A stretch of 64,000 nt of DNA, from positions 13,445,282 to 13,509,281 of the forward strand of contig OX439039.1 of the NCBI GenBank assembly GCA_949317995.1. Reading direction: 5' to 3'. The notes below the pieces were generated by a model. The model did no database searches. It was given only the letters and a program-made list of their open reading frames with translations, and was not told the origin of the DNA. This document shows positions 11,555-23,485 of this stretch, in pieces. Numbering within the stretch: the first letter of the stretch is position 1; every line of letters starts with the position of its first letter. The position numbers and the translations under genes were made by a program. The DNA comes from Acholoe squamosa (taxonomy: Eukaryota; Annelida; Polychaeta; Phyllodocida; Polynoidae).

Positions 11555-11699
11555 TAGGGGCATTTTTGCGTGCCCCGATCCGGTTAACCCGGTCGACCGG
11601 CTGTACCCATCGGCATACACCACAGCTACTCCCCAGATGTACCAGATCAAGTTGCCCGGTCGACCGGGTTGGGTCCCGCGAAAATGCCCTCGGCACTAG
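11555..11699. mobile_element. Foldback element, GGGGCATTTTTGCG ends
   Basis: GGGGCATTTTTGCG near 11557 is matched by CGCGAAAATGCCC near 11678-11690. Inside, CCGGTTAACCCGGTCGACC and CCCGGTCGACCGGG form further palindromes. It is GC-rich compared with its surroundings. Confidence 0.6.
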
Positions 11700-11990
11700 C
11701 CGGAATGCCAATTGAGAGCTGCTGCTACCTGGTGTCCAGTGACATAACACTTGAACAGGTCATTAGGTTTGGCCATCAAACCCCTGTACATAACCACAGG
11801 AGGGTATAGAGAGGTTTACAACTGAAGCTCCCCCAGGTGCTATGAAGTGAAATGATTATAGTGAAAGTGAAATACTCATTTATTACACAACTTCTGTGAT
11901 TTTGGGTGCTTTTTCTGGATATGCACATACCTATAAATATTGCACACCATGATGCATGCAACATGACTTTTGTAAGGTGTGCGGTTATCT

Positions 11991-12034
11991 ATGTAAGGAG
12001 CCATGTTATCCATGGATAACATGCCTCCTTACAT
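11991..12034. repeat. 44-bp near-perfect palindrome
   Basis: ATGTAAGGAGCCATGTTATC followed by its reverse complement with one mismatched pair and no loop. Part of the arm (CCTCCTTAC) recurs at about 12240. Confidence 0.8.
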
Positions 12035-12077
12035 GTCATATGTTACATGTTAAAACCTACAAAATTTTCATTGCCAG

Positions 12078-12144
12078 GGTAGGGGTCGAACCTGCAGTCT
12101 CCTGACCCCAAATCCAACTCCCTATGCAGTGCGCCACTGGTACT
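12078..12144 (-). repeat. tRNA-like / SINE head, minus strand
   Basis: On the reverse strand the sequence has an A-box-like CAGTGGCGCACTGCATAGG and a B-box-like GGTTCGACCCC about 35 bases apart, the spacing of a tRNA gene. A clean cloverleaf is not obvious, so it is more likely a tRNA-derived SINE head or tRNA fossil than a functional tRNA. Confidence 0.4.
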
Positions 12145-12339
12145 GACGAGAATAGCAGCAGTAGAATTAAGTTAGAATTACACCACAGTTGTCAGAGCTG
12201 CCTGTCCCATAGCTATATACCATATTTCCCCGTTTATATGCCTCCTTACTAAGTGGCAAATTGACCAGGCCTTAACACGAGGATATACGGTACTGCGGGA
12301 CGCGTTCAAACCAAGCCAAGCTGGGTGCTGAGGTGTGTG

Positions 12340-12412
12340 GCCCGGTGGTCTAGTGGGTAGCGCATTGCGCTCAGCTGCTTGTGGTAGGCAGGACGAGTCC
12401 CGGTCCGGGCGT
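12340..12412 (+). repeat. tRNA-like sequence, plus strand
   Basis: GCCCGG at the start can pair with CCGGGC at the end as an acceptor stem. GTGGTCTAGTGGGTAGCGC resembles the D-arm/A box. The T-arm/B box region (GGACGAGTCCC) departs from consensus. It is probably a tRNA-derived repeat or pseudo-tRNA; the anticodon cannot be assigned with confidence. Confidence 0.35.
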
Positions 12413-12594
12413 ATATTTTTTTTCGCAGCCGGGCACCGAGGTGTGTGTACCGATCATGTACACACACTGGCAGGCTTCGAGTTCCGGGGAGGGGGACAAT
12501 TTTTTTTTCAACTTGAATTTATTGATATTCTATTGATATCATGTAATAAAATAAGTAGTCACTGGATAATTCATGACTTGTGTGTGTCATGAAT

Positions 12595-12850
12595 TACCGT
12601 AATCTCCTGCGTAGAAGGCGCAGCTCGCGTAGAAGGCGCCCCCCCAACTCACAAGGGGGGGGGGTGTTTCACATAGAAGGCACCCCCCTGAGGGCAGATT
12701 TTTTAAGTTTAGTACTGTTCTTTAGTAAAAATACCCCCCCCCCCCTATAAGGCGCACCCCAAACTCAAGGCAATGCCCCTCCTGCGTATAAGACCCAGCA
12801 GCATTTTGTTTGGCGTAGAAGACGCGCCTTATACACGGGAGATTACGGTA
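12595..12850. mobile_element. TACCGTA-family MITE, AAGGCGC subtype
   Basis: TACCGTAATCTCCTGCG to GGGAGATTACGGTA, 256 bp. Internal units read TAGAAGGCGCCCCCCC and TATAAGGCGCACCCC. It contains C- and G-homopolymers of 8-11 bases. Confidence 0.88.
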
Positions 12851-13324
12851 TTCATTGATTACTTGTTCAATATAATATGCCTATGAATAGAGCCTTGGCG
12901 ACCAAATTCGTTAAGATATTCAGTTTTGCCCCGTTATCCAACATTCTAATATGCAATAGGTCTATCAATTGAAAGGGGGGCCATCATGGGCCAAGGTAAT
13001 TCTCTCCATCTAATCGTTAGAAGTTAAGGTATGACCACGCACATTTATAATGTACAATTTCTGAAGGTGTAAAATTCAATCAATAATCTAGAAGATTATT
13101 TGAATATCATATATTCATTTTCTGAAGACAGCTAGTAGATGGCAGGCATAGTTTTTAAATGAGGGGCATTCTGCTGAATGTAACACTCAGTGCCTTGTCC
13201 TGAAAAACCGTTGCAGTACACATAATTATAGAGTGTGGTACAAGATGAACTTTACTGCATCAAAATACTTTTTAATTACATAATGACAGCTAACTTACCA
13301 CCTATATGAAGATTCTAACCTAGC

Positions 13325-13561
13325 TACCGTAATCTCCCACGTAGAAGACGCGTTGCGCGTATAAGACGCACCCCAAACTCAGCACATGCATTTTCGCGTA
13401 TAAGACGCACATTTTAATGCTGATATTTGTAAGATAAGTACATTTCTATAGTAAAAGTACCCCTCATATAAGACGCACCCCAAACTTGAGGAAATCCTAT
13501 AAGACTCCCCAGCATTTTGTTTGGCGTAGAGGACGCGTCTTATACGCGGGAGTTTACGGTA
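13325..13561. mobile_element. TACCGTA-family MITE, AAGACGC subtype
   Basis: 237-bp copy, TACCGTAATCTCCCACG to GGGAGTTTACGGTA. Three internal TATAAGACGCACCCC-type units lie in the same orientation. The central GTTTGGCGTAGAGGACGCG segment is shared with the 9.2, 19.1 and 20.7 kb copies. Confidence 0.9.
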
Positions 13562-14335
13562 GTTATGAACATAAGAGAGGTTAGCCGTTATATGGATATA
13601 GGACCGAGCTAGAGCTGAAAACATTTGGCTTATTTAACCTGTTACACATACAGGTGCCGCATGGTCGCCATTGAATGTCCTTCCTACTGTGAGTACTGGT
13701 AGTTTAGAATGCCAGGAAAATTAAGACTGGGCATTCATCCACAGCACCCAGGCTCCCTCTATAGAGATAACAGATCTATTACTAGGAACTAGTAGGATAG
13801 GAATAAATACAGGACATACTTTATTTTGGAGCAGAAATATTCCATATCATCATAAGCTGTCTTAACACAAGATTTAGAATGTTTTTGACATGATCACTTT
13901 AACCCAGGCTTATCAGAGGAATTTAGGGATAGATTGATAGTTACCCACTGACGATTTGAATATGTTCCAAAGACTAAGAGTGTGGTCATTATTTATCAAC
14001 GAGGAGGGGGGTTTGCACGAAAATTTTGTAAGCCCCCGCCTTGGCGACAGTCAACATTTTTGGTCTTTAATAGTTGAGCTACATGAGTTACCCAGGGTCC
14101 ATCAGACTTCATTCAAATACCAAAACAAATAATGTCAACAACTGAAATCATATTTGGCATAATATTTTCTAATCTGGAAATTCATTGTTCAGTAGACATT
14201 TTTCTTGTTATACAAGGCTTATATTTCAATTTATTACAAATATATACATCTCTATAACACTTACTGGTAATTTTACTCATTTATCTGTAAATGTGAAATG
14301 GAGACAAAAAAGCAAGGAAAGGTATCTGTGATAGA

Positions 14336-14477
14336 CAGGGATGAAAGTCACAGAGCATGAAAATCCCTGAAATGGTCCGATATCAACACAAAAACCTGGG
14401 TTTTTATAGGAATATATAGGGCCTTGGAACTACAGAATCCCTGAAATCAGGGAAATCCCTGAAGACTTTCATTCCTG
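14336..14477. mobile_element. 142-bp MITE, CAGGGATGAAAGTC ends, 6-bp TSD
   Basis: CAGGGATGAAAGTC at the left and GACTTTCATTCCTG at the right. GATAGA is duplicated at 14330-14335 and 14478-14483. The interior carries repeated AAATCCCTGAAAT/ATTTCAGGG words. It is the same family as 49045-49187 and 63723-63858. Confidence 0.9.
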
Positions 14478-15040
14478 GATAGAGCAAAATTGTCCTTGGT
14501 TCAAAACTGTCATCGAGACACTTTTCATAGAGCGGGATTACTCCATGGTATCCATTAAGCATATAGGTTACCACCCATACTTTCTAACTCTCCAAGGGCA
14601 GTACAGTGCTTTAATGCATTGTGTCATTCAATGTGTAAATAGAGTGCTAGAGACTACTTGACAGCACCGCACTTATGCCTAGCCGAGTCTCCCAAAGGTC
14701 CATGGGGTGCATTTTTTTTTATGATTATTTGACATGACAATTGAAGCTTCATTATATTTATACATAAAGGGAGAGAGCGTTAAACTTTACCACCAAAGGC
14801 TTATGTAATCTAAACCAATATCCATTAAGGCACATGTGACACAAATGTTATGTGACTGAAATGAATGATACAGAATCTATCTGTTTAGAGCATGAAACCA
14901 AGTATTCTTACAGTGTATCGAATACTGGGAGGATACTGTATATCTCTATATTCATGTGAATACTATACATCAAGGATGGAGTGGAGATTTCCAAATGGTG
15001 GGAAATTTCCATAGTATGACTAAACTTTACATGTCTTTTA

Positions 15041-15349
15041 AGGCCGTTTTTTTTTTTTAATAACTTGGATTACGGATCTGCCGGCGAGATTTTTGGCAAA
15101 AGCAAAAAACAAATTTTTTTTTTTAAACTTTGGCCGGCGGGACTTTTCAACATTTAGGGGTAAAAAAATTAAAAAAAAATGTCCATGGAAATCAACAAAT
15201 ATCAAGCATGCACCATTTCACCCGCCAAATAATTGTCAAAAGTCTAGATTTTGTTAGCCAATTTGGGAACTTCTTTTTTTTTTGTTTGCCTCTGGCCGGC
15301 CAAGTTGTCAAAAAATCCGTAATCCAAGTTATAAAAAAAAACCCGGCCT
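15041..15349. mobile_element. Foldback element, AGGCC...AACTTGGATTACGG arms
   Basis: The left arm TAATAACTTGGATTACGGAT is mirrored by ATCCGTAATCCAAGTTAT at the right, with AGGCCG and CGGCCT outside. The interior is T/A-homopolymer rich with GGCCGGC words. Two more copies lie at 34141-34520 and 34758-35115. Confidence 0.8.
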
Positions 15350-15717
15350 ATTAAAGGCAGTAAATTTCAACGACAGTACATCAGCTGCAGTACATCCATG
15401 TATATAATTCTGACCACTTCAAATAGTGTATATGAAATAGAACCAGAATATCACATGTAACAAAAAATATGTCAAAGTCTACATTGCACGAGTTTGACAA
15501 GATATAATACTAGCCTGGTGCTGTGGCTTAAGTAAAATTATTCATTTAGGCGCCCCTTCCTGCTGTTTCTAAAATCGAAAAAATAATCCCAAGGAAAAAT
15601 ATTTTTTACACCCCTCCCCCTTTTTCAGCTTTTTCTAAGATGAATTACTATTGTTCTTGCCTTGCCAAGGCTGCATTCTCACGTTGTGGAGATAAAGCAC
15701 TTCGAGCAATAAAGTAG

Positions 15718-15930
15718 TACCGTAAATTCTCTCATATAAGCCACACCCTCGTATAAGCCGCACCCCTGACTTTGGGGGCAGTTAGAAGATACACCCAAAG
15801 AGAATGTTTTACTGTTCTGTAAGGTAAGTGAAATGTTCCTGAGCCGGAAACTGACTTGTGCACATTCTATAAATCACACCTTGTCTTTGGTTTTCGTATA
15901 ATCCGTAGCTTATACAAGAGAATTATACGT
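15718..15930. mobile_element. TACCGTA-related MITE, TAAGCCGCACC subtype, beside the DET1 stop
   Basis: TACCGTAAATTCTCTCATA at the left and TATACAAGAGAATTATACG at the right form the terminal repeat. The interior reads ATAAGCCGCACCCC. It ends 67 bases from the DET1 stop codon and therefore probably lies in the DET1 3' UTR. Confidence 0.7.
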
Positions 15931-15996
15931 GCTCCTTACAGGACTAATTGGTCATCGCATCCTGTTGAGAATATCCAATGTCCTACTAGACTCATT

Positions 15997-18143
15997 TCAG
16001 ACTACACAATGCCTGATGTGGAAGTTGACGACGTACTCGGCATTCGTTCTCTGTACGCTGATGGCAAACGGGTCGCGGGGGTGGAAGGTGAAGGCTACAA
16101 GACGGCGAGCTGCGGGAGGCGGGTTACGCCCCTGGAGACCAGCGTAAATCTTAAACTTTAATAATCCTGAGTCTCTGGCATAGAACCTGAAAAGGACGAT
16201 CACAGATCCATTTATTGGTTGTTGTAGGTAGCCTTTAGGTGGGACAAATTGTTTCTCTGGGCCACAAAAATAGAAATGTACATTTATTCACACATATCAT
16301 TCATGGAAATCGAAGACTTTAGTAAACTACACTTCTCATGCAGTCATTTCTAACCCTCTTAAAATTTGAATGTGTAACTACAACCTTCTTCAAAGAATAT
16401 TTCTTTCAGAATTATTTGAATGATCCTTAAAAAAGTTTCAAATTTACTTGATTAAATGGCTTCACTTTGACTTAACACTGAAACATGTGAAACCCTGTGC
16501 ATAAGCTGTACTGTGAGTTCCTGGAGACACTATGGTCTGAATTTAGTGTCTACAACGGTCTATAAGCGGTTGGTTATAAGTGGAATTTATAGTATTGGCA
16601 ATGACCCCTACTTACCTAATGGGGTGGTCGCCGCATGCTTTGGGGCGCTCCATGACCGACACCCACTTATCATCGTAGCTGAAGAGGGACAGGTCAAGGT
16701 AGGGGCTGCTGGAGTAGGACTGGGCACTGATTGGCAGCTGAGCCAAGAGGCGCTTCACCGCCTCTGTGTGGCCCCCAAACTTAGCATTAATGATGGTCTG
16801 TTTGAAGCGCTGCTGGATCTGGCGTGCATGCATGTTGGACGAGGCTGAGCATGTGAACTGCGCCTCACAGTGCAGCGTGGCATTACGGAACATGTCACAG
16901 AAATTCTCAAACATGTCAAGGAGGTGATCTGAGGTGTTCTCATATACGGCCACCACATGTGTGCTCACCATGTTGTAAACCACAAAGAAGGACGGCTGAG
17001 AGTTAGGATCGGAGATACGCAGGGTGACAACATCTTCACTCGCATACTTGATAAGGAGGTGGTTCTCATCCAGCAGCTGCATCTTCCACATCCTCAGGTG
17101 CTGGAACTGGGTGAAGTACTGGAAGAACTTAAGTAACGGCCGCCGTGTCCCTTCCTCCTCACTCGCATGTATGGCCCTGTTATAAAGATGCACTAACAAT
17201 CTGTGTTTTAATGAATTGATAGTCACTTCACTAAATGGCCGCTCTGTCTGTCTGCGCCGGTCCCGGGCTATGTCCAACACCAATTGGTCATCTTCATAAC
17301 AAAACCTACCAATGGTGCGGACATCAATAAATGAGCCATCAGGTGTTACCTGGAATATGTGAATAGTTTGTTGCTGCACTGAGAGTACAGCTAAGGTGTC
17401 TTTGTACAAGTAGAGCCCCTGGTTATGTGACAAGAAGATCTTGTCACACTTAAAGTGACGACTGTCGCATAACCGTCCAGTCTCCATCTCCACCAGGTGT
17501 AGTGTATAGTCCTCCAGGGGAGAGCGGGTATTGGGAGACACCGACTCATTGTTACGGTAAATGTCAAAGAAGTATGGATGAGGATCATCTGGGATGTACA
17601 CTGCTGAACCAACTATAACAAACTTCCCATCATCTGTAAACAAACTACACTCTCGGTTCAGATGTTCACCATTAGACGCAACACTTGTAACATGTTTGAG
17701 ATAGAAGAATCGTTCAAACAGCTTACTCCCAATGTCCAGTGATTCCTTTACACGGTCAGCTGTCGTGTACTCCCCCTTCACATTTTGTAATAGGTCCTCA
17801 GCTGCGGCTGGGCCTTGGAACTCATAGATCTCCAGCGATGTCTGGTCAGAGGAAAAGGCGATGAAGTACCTCCCATCCGGTGAGAACTTCCTTAGGAAGC
17901 ATGGTGGCTTCTCCACATTGACAATGGTGAAATTTGGGAACACATTGGTGTGGAAGAGTCTAGCAGCATGCAAGTGAGTGCCGGGTTTGGGATTGTGCGT
18001 CTCTCTGTGCCGGAGTCTGAAGACGACATTCTGAGGGGGAATTTTCCGGGGCTTTATACCTGGTTCATCATCTGCATCCTGGACGGAGCTTTGTGCAGAG
18101 TCTATTTGATCAAACCAGTTACAAGACTTCTCCATCTTTATAC
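15997..18143 (-). CDS. DET1: DET1 homologue (COP1-DET1 ubiquitin ligase component), complete coding region
   Basis: DET1 (de-etiolated 1) works with DDB1, DDA1 and COP1 on CUL4-RBX1 ubiquitin ligases that target transcription factors such as c-Jun for degradation. The CDS runs from ATG at 18135 to 16616 and, after an intron (donor gtaagt, acceptor ttttcag), from 16186 to the TGA at 15997. This gives 569 codons plus stop, compared with about 550 residues in vertebrates. Recognisable family segments are [54 protein letters not shown], the DEPHP-like [83 protein letters not shown] and, in the last exon, [21 protein letters not shown] splice acceptor lies 8 bases before the ATG, so an upstream non-coding exon exists that I cannot place. 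No breaks were seen. It is tail-to-tail with the genes on its left. Confidence 0.97.
16187..16615 (-). other. DET1 intron
   Basis: A 429-base intron between the codon for Arg (AG|G) in the CGDHPIR and FYARDSG segments. Donor gtaagt (reverse of 16610-16615), acceptor cag. No recognisable element lies inside. Confidence 0.9.
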
Positions 18144-18179
18144 CTGCAAAAAGAACAACAACATAAGAGTGTATTTATA

Positions 18180-18870
18180 TCTATACTAGGGGCCTCTTCA
18201 TGGCAACAAGAAGGCTAAAATACCGCCAAAATACCAGTCCTGGGTAGAATAAGTTGTGAACCAGACGCGCGCGGGGGGGGGGGGCAGGGAGCAAAAACTT
18301 TTGACTGCTGTGTGACCTTGGGGGAGGTAGGGGTAAAAGAATTCCCATGCCCTCTTTGTGTGCATTTTTTAAAAACAAAAGCAGGTTAAAATTTTCAAGT
18401 CCCACCCCCTCAAAAGGGGTAAAAGGTTTTTATGCCCCTCTCAGGGATTGGTCATTTCTCATCACCAGGGAGATGGGGTGGTGAGTTTTCGACAGATGTG
18501 TGAATATTTTTTACAACCCCCCCCCCAAATCAAAAGCGGTCAACATTTTTTGGCACCCACCAAATTTTAACTTCCCTCTTTAGTAGCGCACTGGCTTTTT
18601 TTCGTTGCTAAAAAGAGGCATAAAGCCCCCCCCCCCCCACTACAGAGGCAAGGTTTTAGGGACGAGTAATTTATTGCCAGGTGGGGGAGCTTGTTAGATA
18701 TAGGGGGGGGGGGGTCATTTTAAAAAAGAGCCCCTTGGTTGGGGGGCCAAAACCCAATAAACCTTCACACTGGGGGGGGGGTCACAAACTTTTTTTTTTC
18801 AAAGGTTTGAAAAAGGTTTTTCCATCTTTCACAATGGGGAACAAAGTGGTAACAGGATACTATATAGCAG
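18180..18870. repeat. G/C-homopolymer-rich repetitive block upstream of DET1
   Basis: Contains at least five runs of 8-12 G or C (around 18278, 18522, 18616, 18702 and 18770), with recurring words such as CCCCTTGG/CCAAGGGG, AAGTCCC and GGGGGTCATTTT. The last word recurs at about 21266. It is probably one or more degraded foldback elements; the ends cannot be set. Confidence 0.4.
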
Positions 18871-19137
18871 CGCCTATATGCGCTTATTTAGATATTAGTC
18901 AATACATACCACATACGTATTACAATACAAAAATATAGTATGGTCAATGAAATAAATAGGATGCGGATGAGGTAGACAAGACATTAATACTTAGGACATT
19001 ACATGGCAGACATAACAAAGACAAGAGTTCAATGCCAAGATAGAGAATAAGAAAGTAATGAACATATTAGGAAATAGCATAACAGGTATCAACTTGACCG
19101 TATTCAAAATATAGCGTCATCATATATTATATAAATA

Positions 19138-19359
19138 TACCGTAGAAGAAGCGCTGCGCGTATAAGACGCACCCCGAACTCAGCACATGCATTTTCGCGT
19201 ATAAGACGCACATTTTAAGGGTGATTTTTGTCAATCCAGTACTGTTCTATAGTAAAATTACCCCTCGTATAAGACGCACCCCCAACTTGAGAGAAAGCTA
19301 TAAGATGCCCCAGCATTTTGTTTGGCCTAGAGGACGCGTCTTATACGTGGGAGTTTACA

Positions 19360-19362
<3 letters not shown>
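19138..19362. mobile_element. TACCGTA-family MITE abutting an (AT)n tract
   Basis: 225-bp copy. The left end has lost part of its terminal repeat (TACCGTAGAAGAAGCGC), and the right end is GTGGGAGTTTACAGTA. The right terminus runs directly into the (AT)n block. Confidence 0.85.
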
Positions 19363-19411
<49 letters not shown>

Positions 19412-19414
<3 letters not shown>

Positions 19415-19783
19415 AGCGTTTTCCGACTCTATGGTTAATAAAGCATTACACAACTCCGACAGCTTGACGTGTCTTTTATTTCCTGGCAGTCTTCGCCACA
19501 CCATCTAAGTCTTGTATCGTATATATATTAATCCAGAGGTAAGCCTTTTAGAGTTCTGCTCCTCTCTGTCTGCAACTCGGAACTAACTGATCGGAGTAAC
19601 AACTCCCTTATTTATACATAGGCAGATACTCCGACCCCGGCCTGCTTTACGGCAGGCCAGCGTCGGAGGATCTCCTCCGCCAACCACTATTGCCGACGTA
19701 ACCGCGTTACTTCAGGACCGCTGGCCTCGCCGCCCCCACACCAGGATGGTTTCGGCTCCGCCAATGGCCCCTCCGTCTCCGCC

Positions 19784-19786
<3 letters not shown>
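19412..19786 (-). mobile_element. Solo LTR 1 (375 bp)
   Basis: Read on the minus strand it begins TGTGGCGGAGACGG and ends AACGCTACA (TGT...ACA). It contains a TATA box (TATGTATAAATAAGG) and further along AATAAAAGACACG as a poly(A) signal, in the order U3-R-U5. It is GC-rich upstream of the TATA box. No internal retrotransposon sequence is attached, hence solo. Confidence 0.8.
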
Positions 19787-19839
<53 letters not shown>

Positions 19840-19842
<3 letters not shown>

Positions 19843-20241
19843 ATAACCACAAACCAGCGAAACAACTGAATAACGATTTGATCACGGATGACTTCCTGCG
19901 TTTATTGCTGTTCTTGTCTTAATGCTAACACTTGTCTTATAACGGGCTTATCTTGTGCCTATCTGGCTTATCTTGTGCTTATCTTGCTTATACTTAAGAC
20001 GCCCGCCCTCTTTAGCCACACTTGCTGCCAGCCACTGGACACTGGAACCCAGCTGTGTGTCGGCCACCAATGAGTCTCTAATTACGTCTGACCCTAACCC
20101 ACCGGATCTGCTCCTGTGACTCGGATGTGACGTCACATGACATTGATGTCACCATCCGCGCTCCCCCTGGTGGCCTGAACATGCAACTGGCGCCCCAGTC
20201 CGGTGGCTGCCACCGACAATGAACTATCTATGTTCATTACA
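19840..20241 (-). mobile_element. Solo LTR 2 (~400 bp), unrelated to LTR 1
   Basis: On the minus strand it starts TGTAATGAACATAG and ends GTGGTTATTAC, with a TATA-like AAGTATAAGC and then AATAAACGCAGG. A GGCGCC palindrome (near 20190) lies inside. The left terminal TG of the plus strand seems altered. Assigned as an LTR from promoter/poly(A) order and near-matching ends. Confidence 0.6.
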
Positions 20242-20242
20242 T

Positions 20243-20357
<115 letters not shown>

Positions 20358-20713
20358 TATTAAGTATAAAGTATAATTGGCAAAATTGACGACACGTCCC
20401 AGAAAAATTCTTAGATAGCCTTTAGATAATTATGGACAAAGTCGTGTAGTGTGTAATAATAGGTCGCAGGTGCTAAAATTGACTACAAGGGTGACCCTCA
20501 AAAGCAGTCTCCATCTGTAGACAAATATTAAAGTTGGGTACCATAGGTGATGGCTAAACCGGCCTTCTCCCATCTAACCCAGCCCCTAGGCAACGATTTC
20601 ATCATCACTTTCACCATCTGCATTCTCTGAAATTTTTTGAGGCTATCATCCGTACACCCGGCATAGATGAAGCTACAATGATCGAAGAGAGAGAGGATCA
20701 TACGCTTATAAAC

Positions 20714-20949
20714 TACCGTAATCTCCCGCGTAGAAGACGCGCTGCGCGTATAAGACGCACCCCAAACTTAGCACATGCATTTTCGCGTATAAGACGCACA
20801 TTTTAATGCTAAAATTTGTAAGATTAGTACTGTTCTATAGTAAAATTACCCCCCGTATAAGATGCACCCTTGACTTTAGAAATCCTATAAGACGCACAAG
20901 GCATTTGTTTGGCGTAGAGGACGCGTCTTATACGTGAGAGATTACGGTA
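20714..20949. mobile_element. TACCGTA-family MITE, AAGACGC subtype
   Basis: 236-bp copy, TACCGTAATCTCCCGCG to GAGAGATTACGGTA. It is almost the same length and interior as 13325-13561, which suggests recent shared amplification. Confidence 0.9.
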
Positions 20950-21229
20950 GTATTGAAGCATTCCGTGTCAACAAATGACGTAATTTAGCTAACCTGAAAA
21001 GTCGATTGTTAACTTTCAGTATTAAGTCTTTCACAGCTAGCTCCATAGAGAGTTGCTGATCCAGCCGGAGTCCTAGATATTTATACTCTACCGTGGTATT
21101 CAACCTCCTACCAGACTTGTAAGTAAATGCTGGTTTATATGATTTAGTCAGCTTTGTTTTAGTGCCGAACCAGACTATTTTTGTCTTTAATATGGGCGAT
21201 TCAAATGCCCATCGCGACGTGTCATTCCA

Positions 21230-21560
21230 CTCACATATTAATTTTTTTATTTATTATTTTTTTTTGCGGGGGGGGGGGGGTCATTTTGCAAAATCAGAGC
21301 TCAGTGGGAGGTCACAATCATTTTTTCCATAGTGGTGGGGGGGGGGGTCGGAAGAAATCTGGCGATCTGCCAAATCCATCATTGGCATCAAGCCCCCCCC
21401 CCATAAATGACTCATCCCTAAGAACCTCCCCCCTCAGGAGATGTCAAAAGAAAGTTTACTCCCCCCCCCCACCAGCCCCTCCCCCTGTTATAATAATGAC
21501 CACTCCCTCAGGAGTGATAAAAAGTATTTTTGTGCCTAAATAATGAGAAAATGCAGTTAT
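21230..21560. repeat. Poly-G/poly-C-rich repeat
   Basis: GGGGGGGGGGTCATTTTGCA near 21267, further G-runs near 21340 and C-runs near 21390, 21430 and 21455. It has similar wording to 18.7 kb, and both ends look like one foldback family with homopolymer tracts. Boundaries are uncertain. Confidence 0.4.
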
Positions 21561-22189
21561 CATACCATAAAACGGAGCTATTTTGGCCTGTGTGGGCTAT
21601 TTTGCCCACCCTCCAAAAAAGTGTTCACATTTTGCTTAAAAATGAAAAATTAAGAAGTAGAGATGAAAATAACTGGATATATAGTTTTGACATCATATAT
21701 TCATGCATCTAAGATAGCATTTTGATGTTTTTGAGAAAAATCATCTCTGGGGTGCATATATGAGTATGCGGCCATTTTGAGGTCACATGACCTCAAGATT
21801 TATGAAAAAATTCATCATACCTCAAACTTTATCACAGATAGTCATGAAATAGTGGGTAGAAATGACTTAAATAAGTACAAGTTCCACAATATGCCATGTT
21901 CTAATATATAATAATGAAAAAAACATACAATATTTGAATTTTACTGAAAATATAAGCCATTTACCAAAACAAATGCTCAATTTCAGGTAATATGGGGCTA
22001 TTTTGGCCGGTAGCCCCTTAGAAATATTCATCACATGATTTCCTTTATAAGTGGGGTTAAAAATTCATTTTACCTGGAAATATCTGCCTTATTCAATTTC
22101 TCCAGCTAATTTCACTTGATAAATGAGAAGTTTGGTGAAGATTTGTGAATGAAAAAGTGAAATAAGCGGTTAAGAAAAGGTGATGGTCT

Positions 22190-22960
22190 TAAATATGGTC
22201 CAATTTTGTAGTACGAATTGCCAAATATAATGCAGCAATGTAAATTGCTGATAACTCGAAAAGTGAAGAGCCTGTGATTGGCTCCCATGAGTGGGGCCCC
22301 CAAGGGGACCCCCCTCATGTCACAATGTCGCCAAAATTCAAGGCTTCAGGTCACAAACATGTCCAAAAATAAAGGCATGTCTCCAAATACATTTTTAGGA
22401 AATGGACATGTCACATGTCACTTTTAAAAGGCCGCAGTGTCAGAATGTCACTTCAAAATGGCCAAATGCCACCATGTTGTTTTTTACCCCTTGGGGGCCA
22501 CATGAGTTGTGCACTCATCCTGTTGCATCAGCACTCCCTCACCCAGGTTATTCGCACCACCAAGGCACTATTTCCATAACTCCCGCCAAAACTGTGCTAT
22601 TCACACCGTTCAACATCATATACCTTCACCATTGGAGGAAAGCGTCTTATGGCTGCCAACCAACTGAGTCTGTGCAACATTGACAATTTCTCAAAATTTA
22701 CAAAACTTGGTAATGAAATACCTTTTCATGCAAGACCTCTACATCTCCTCCTTTAATGGCACTACAAATTCAATAAGTAATTCTGCTTCTTATATATAAA
22801 ATTTCCATCTTTTTTTAAACTTATTGATATAAATGACTGAAAGTGCAGGGCCCCAGGCTGTCTCCTTATAACCCGCTGTTCGAGGTAAATATACCTCATA
22901 TTGGAAAATCCTGTGCATATTTCACCTAAAAAAATGCAGATGGAACAAAGCATGGCATAG
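22190..22960. repeat. Dispersed ~0.8-kb repeat, copy A
   Basis: The segment matches 36799-37600 in the opposite orientation over several hundred bases. Shared stretches include TAACTCGAAAAG, CGCACCACCAAG, GGCTGCCAACCAACTGA, CTCCTCCTTTAATG and TTCAATAAGTAATTCTG. There is no open frame of note. A possible third, much weaker relative lies at 62787-63070. Confidence 0.7.
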
Positions 22961-23485
22961 CCTCTGGTAAGCTCAAATCACTTTTAAACCACCTTTAGCA
23001 TGCTTGAGTGTCCTATAATGTAATTTTTTCAACTAATAGGCCATAATTTAAAAAAAAACAAACATGGCGTACGGTCAAATATGGCTACCCAGGCCAAAGA
23101 CTGTATACCCAAGACCCGCAACAGCAGTGCTAGCAATCGTGCCACCGCGGGAAAGGATGCGCCATGTTACCTGCCTTCAAGCGGCTGAGACGCAGCCAGT
23201 ACAAATCCTATGTAGGCCTCCTGTGATACAGCCAATCTAACTCAGTTTGCTATTAAATATTTCGAATTTTGGAATGAAACTTGGATGGAGTTTAGGTGAA
23301 ACATTATCAAAAAAGTGTAAACCTTAGATTTTGAAATGATTGAGTGAATATGTTATTCTAGAAGGAAACTTCTAGCAAAGGGGGCCAGCATTGATTGGTG
23401 CGTAGATTGCCTATGCCGTAAAATTACAGCATGTGCCTAAAATTCACAAAATCATTTTGATTTATATTAATCCGGTCTTATATAT

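Noticed and set aside
12340..12412. Functional tRNA gene
   Set aside because: The acceptor stem can form, but the T-arm consensus is broken; kept only as a tRNA-like repeat.
16513..16848. 111-codon plus-strand frame
   Set aside because: Antisense of the DET1 coding exon, which has strong homology on the minus strand.
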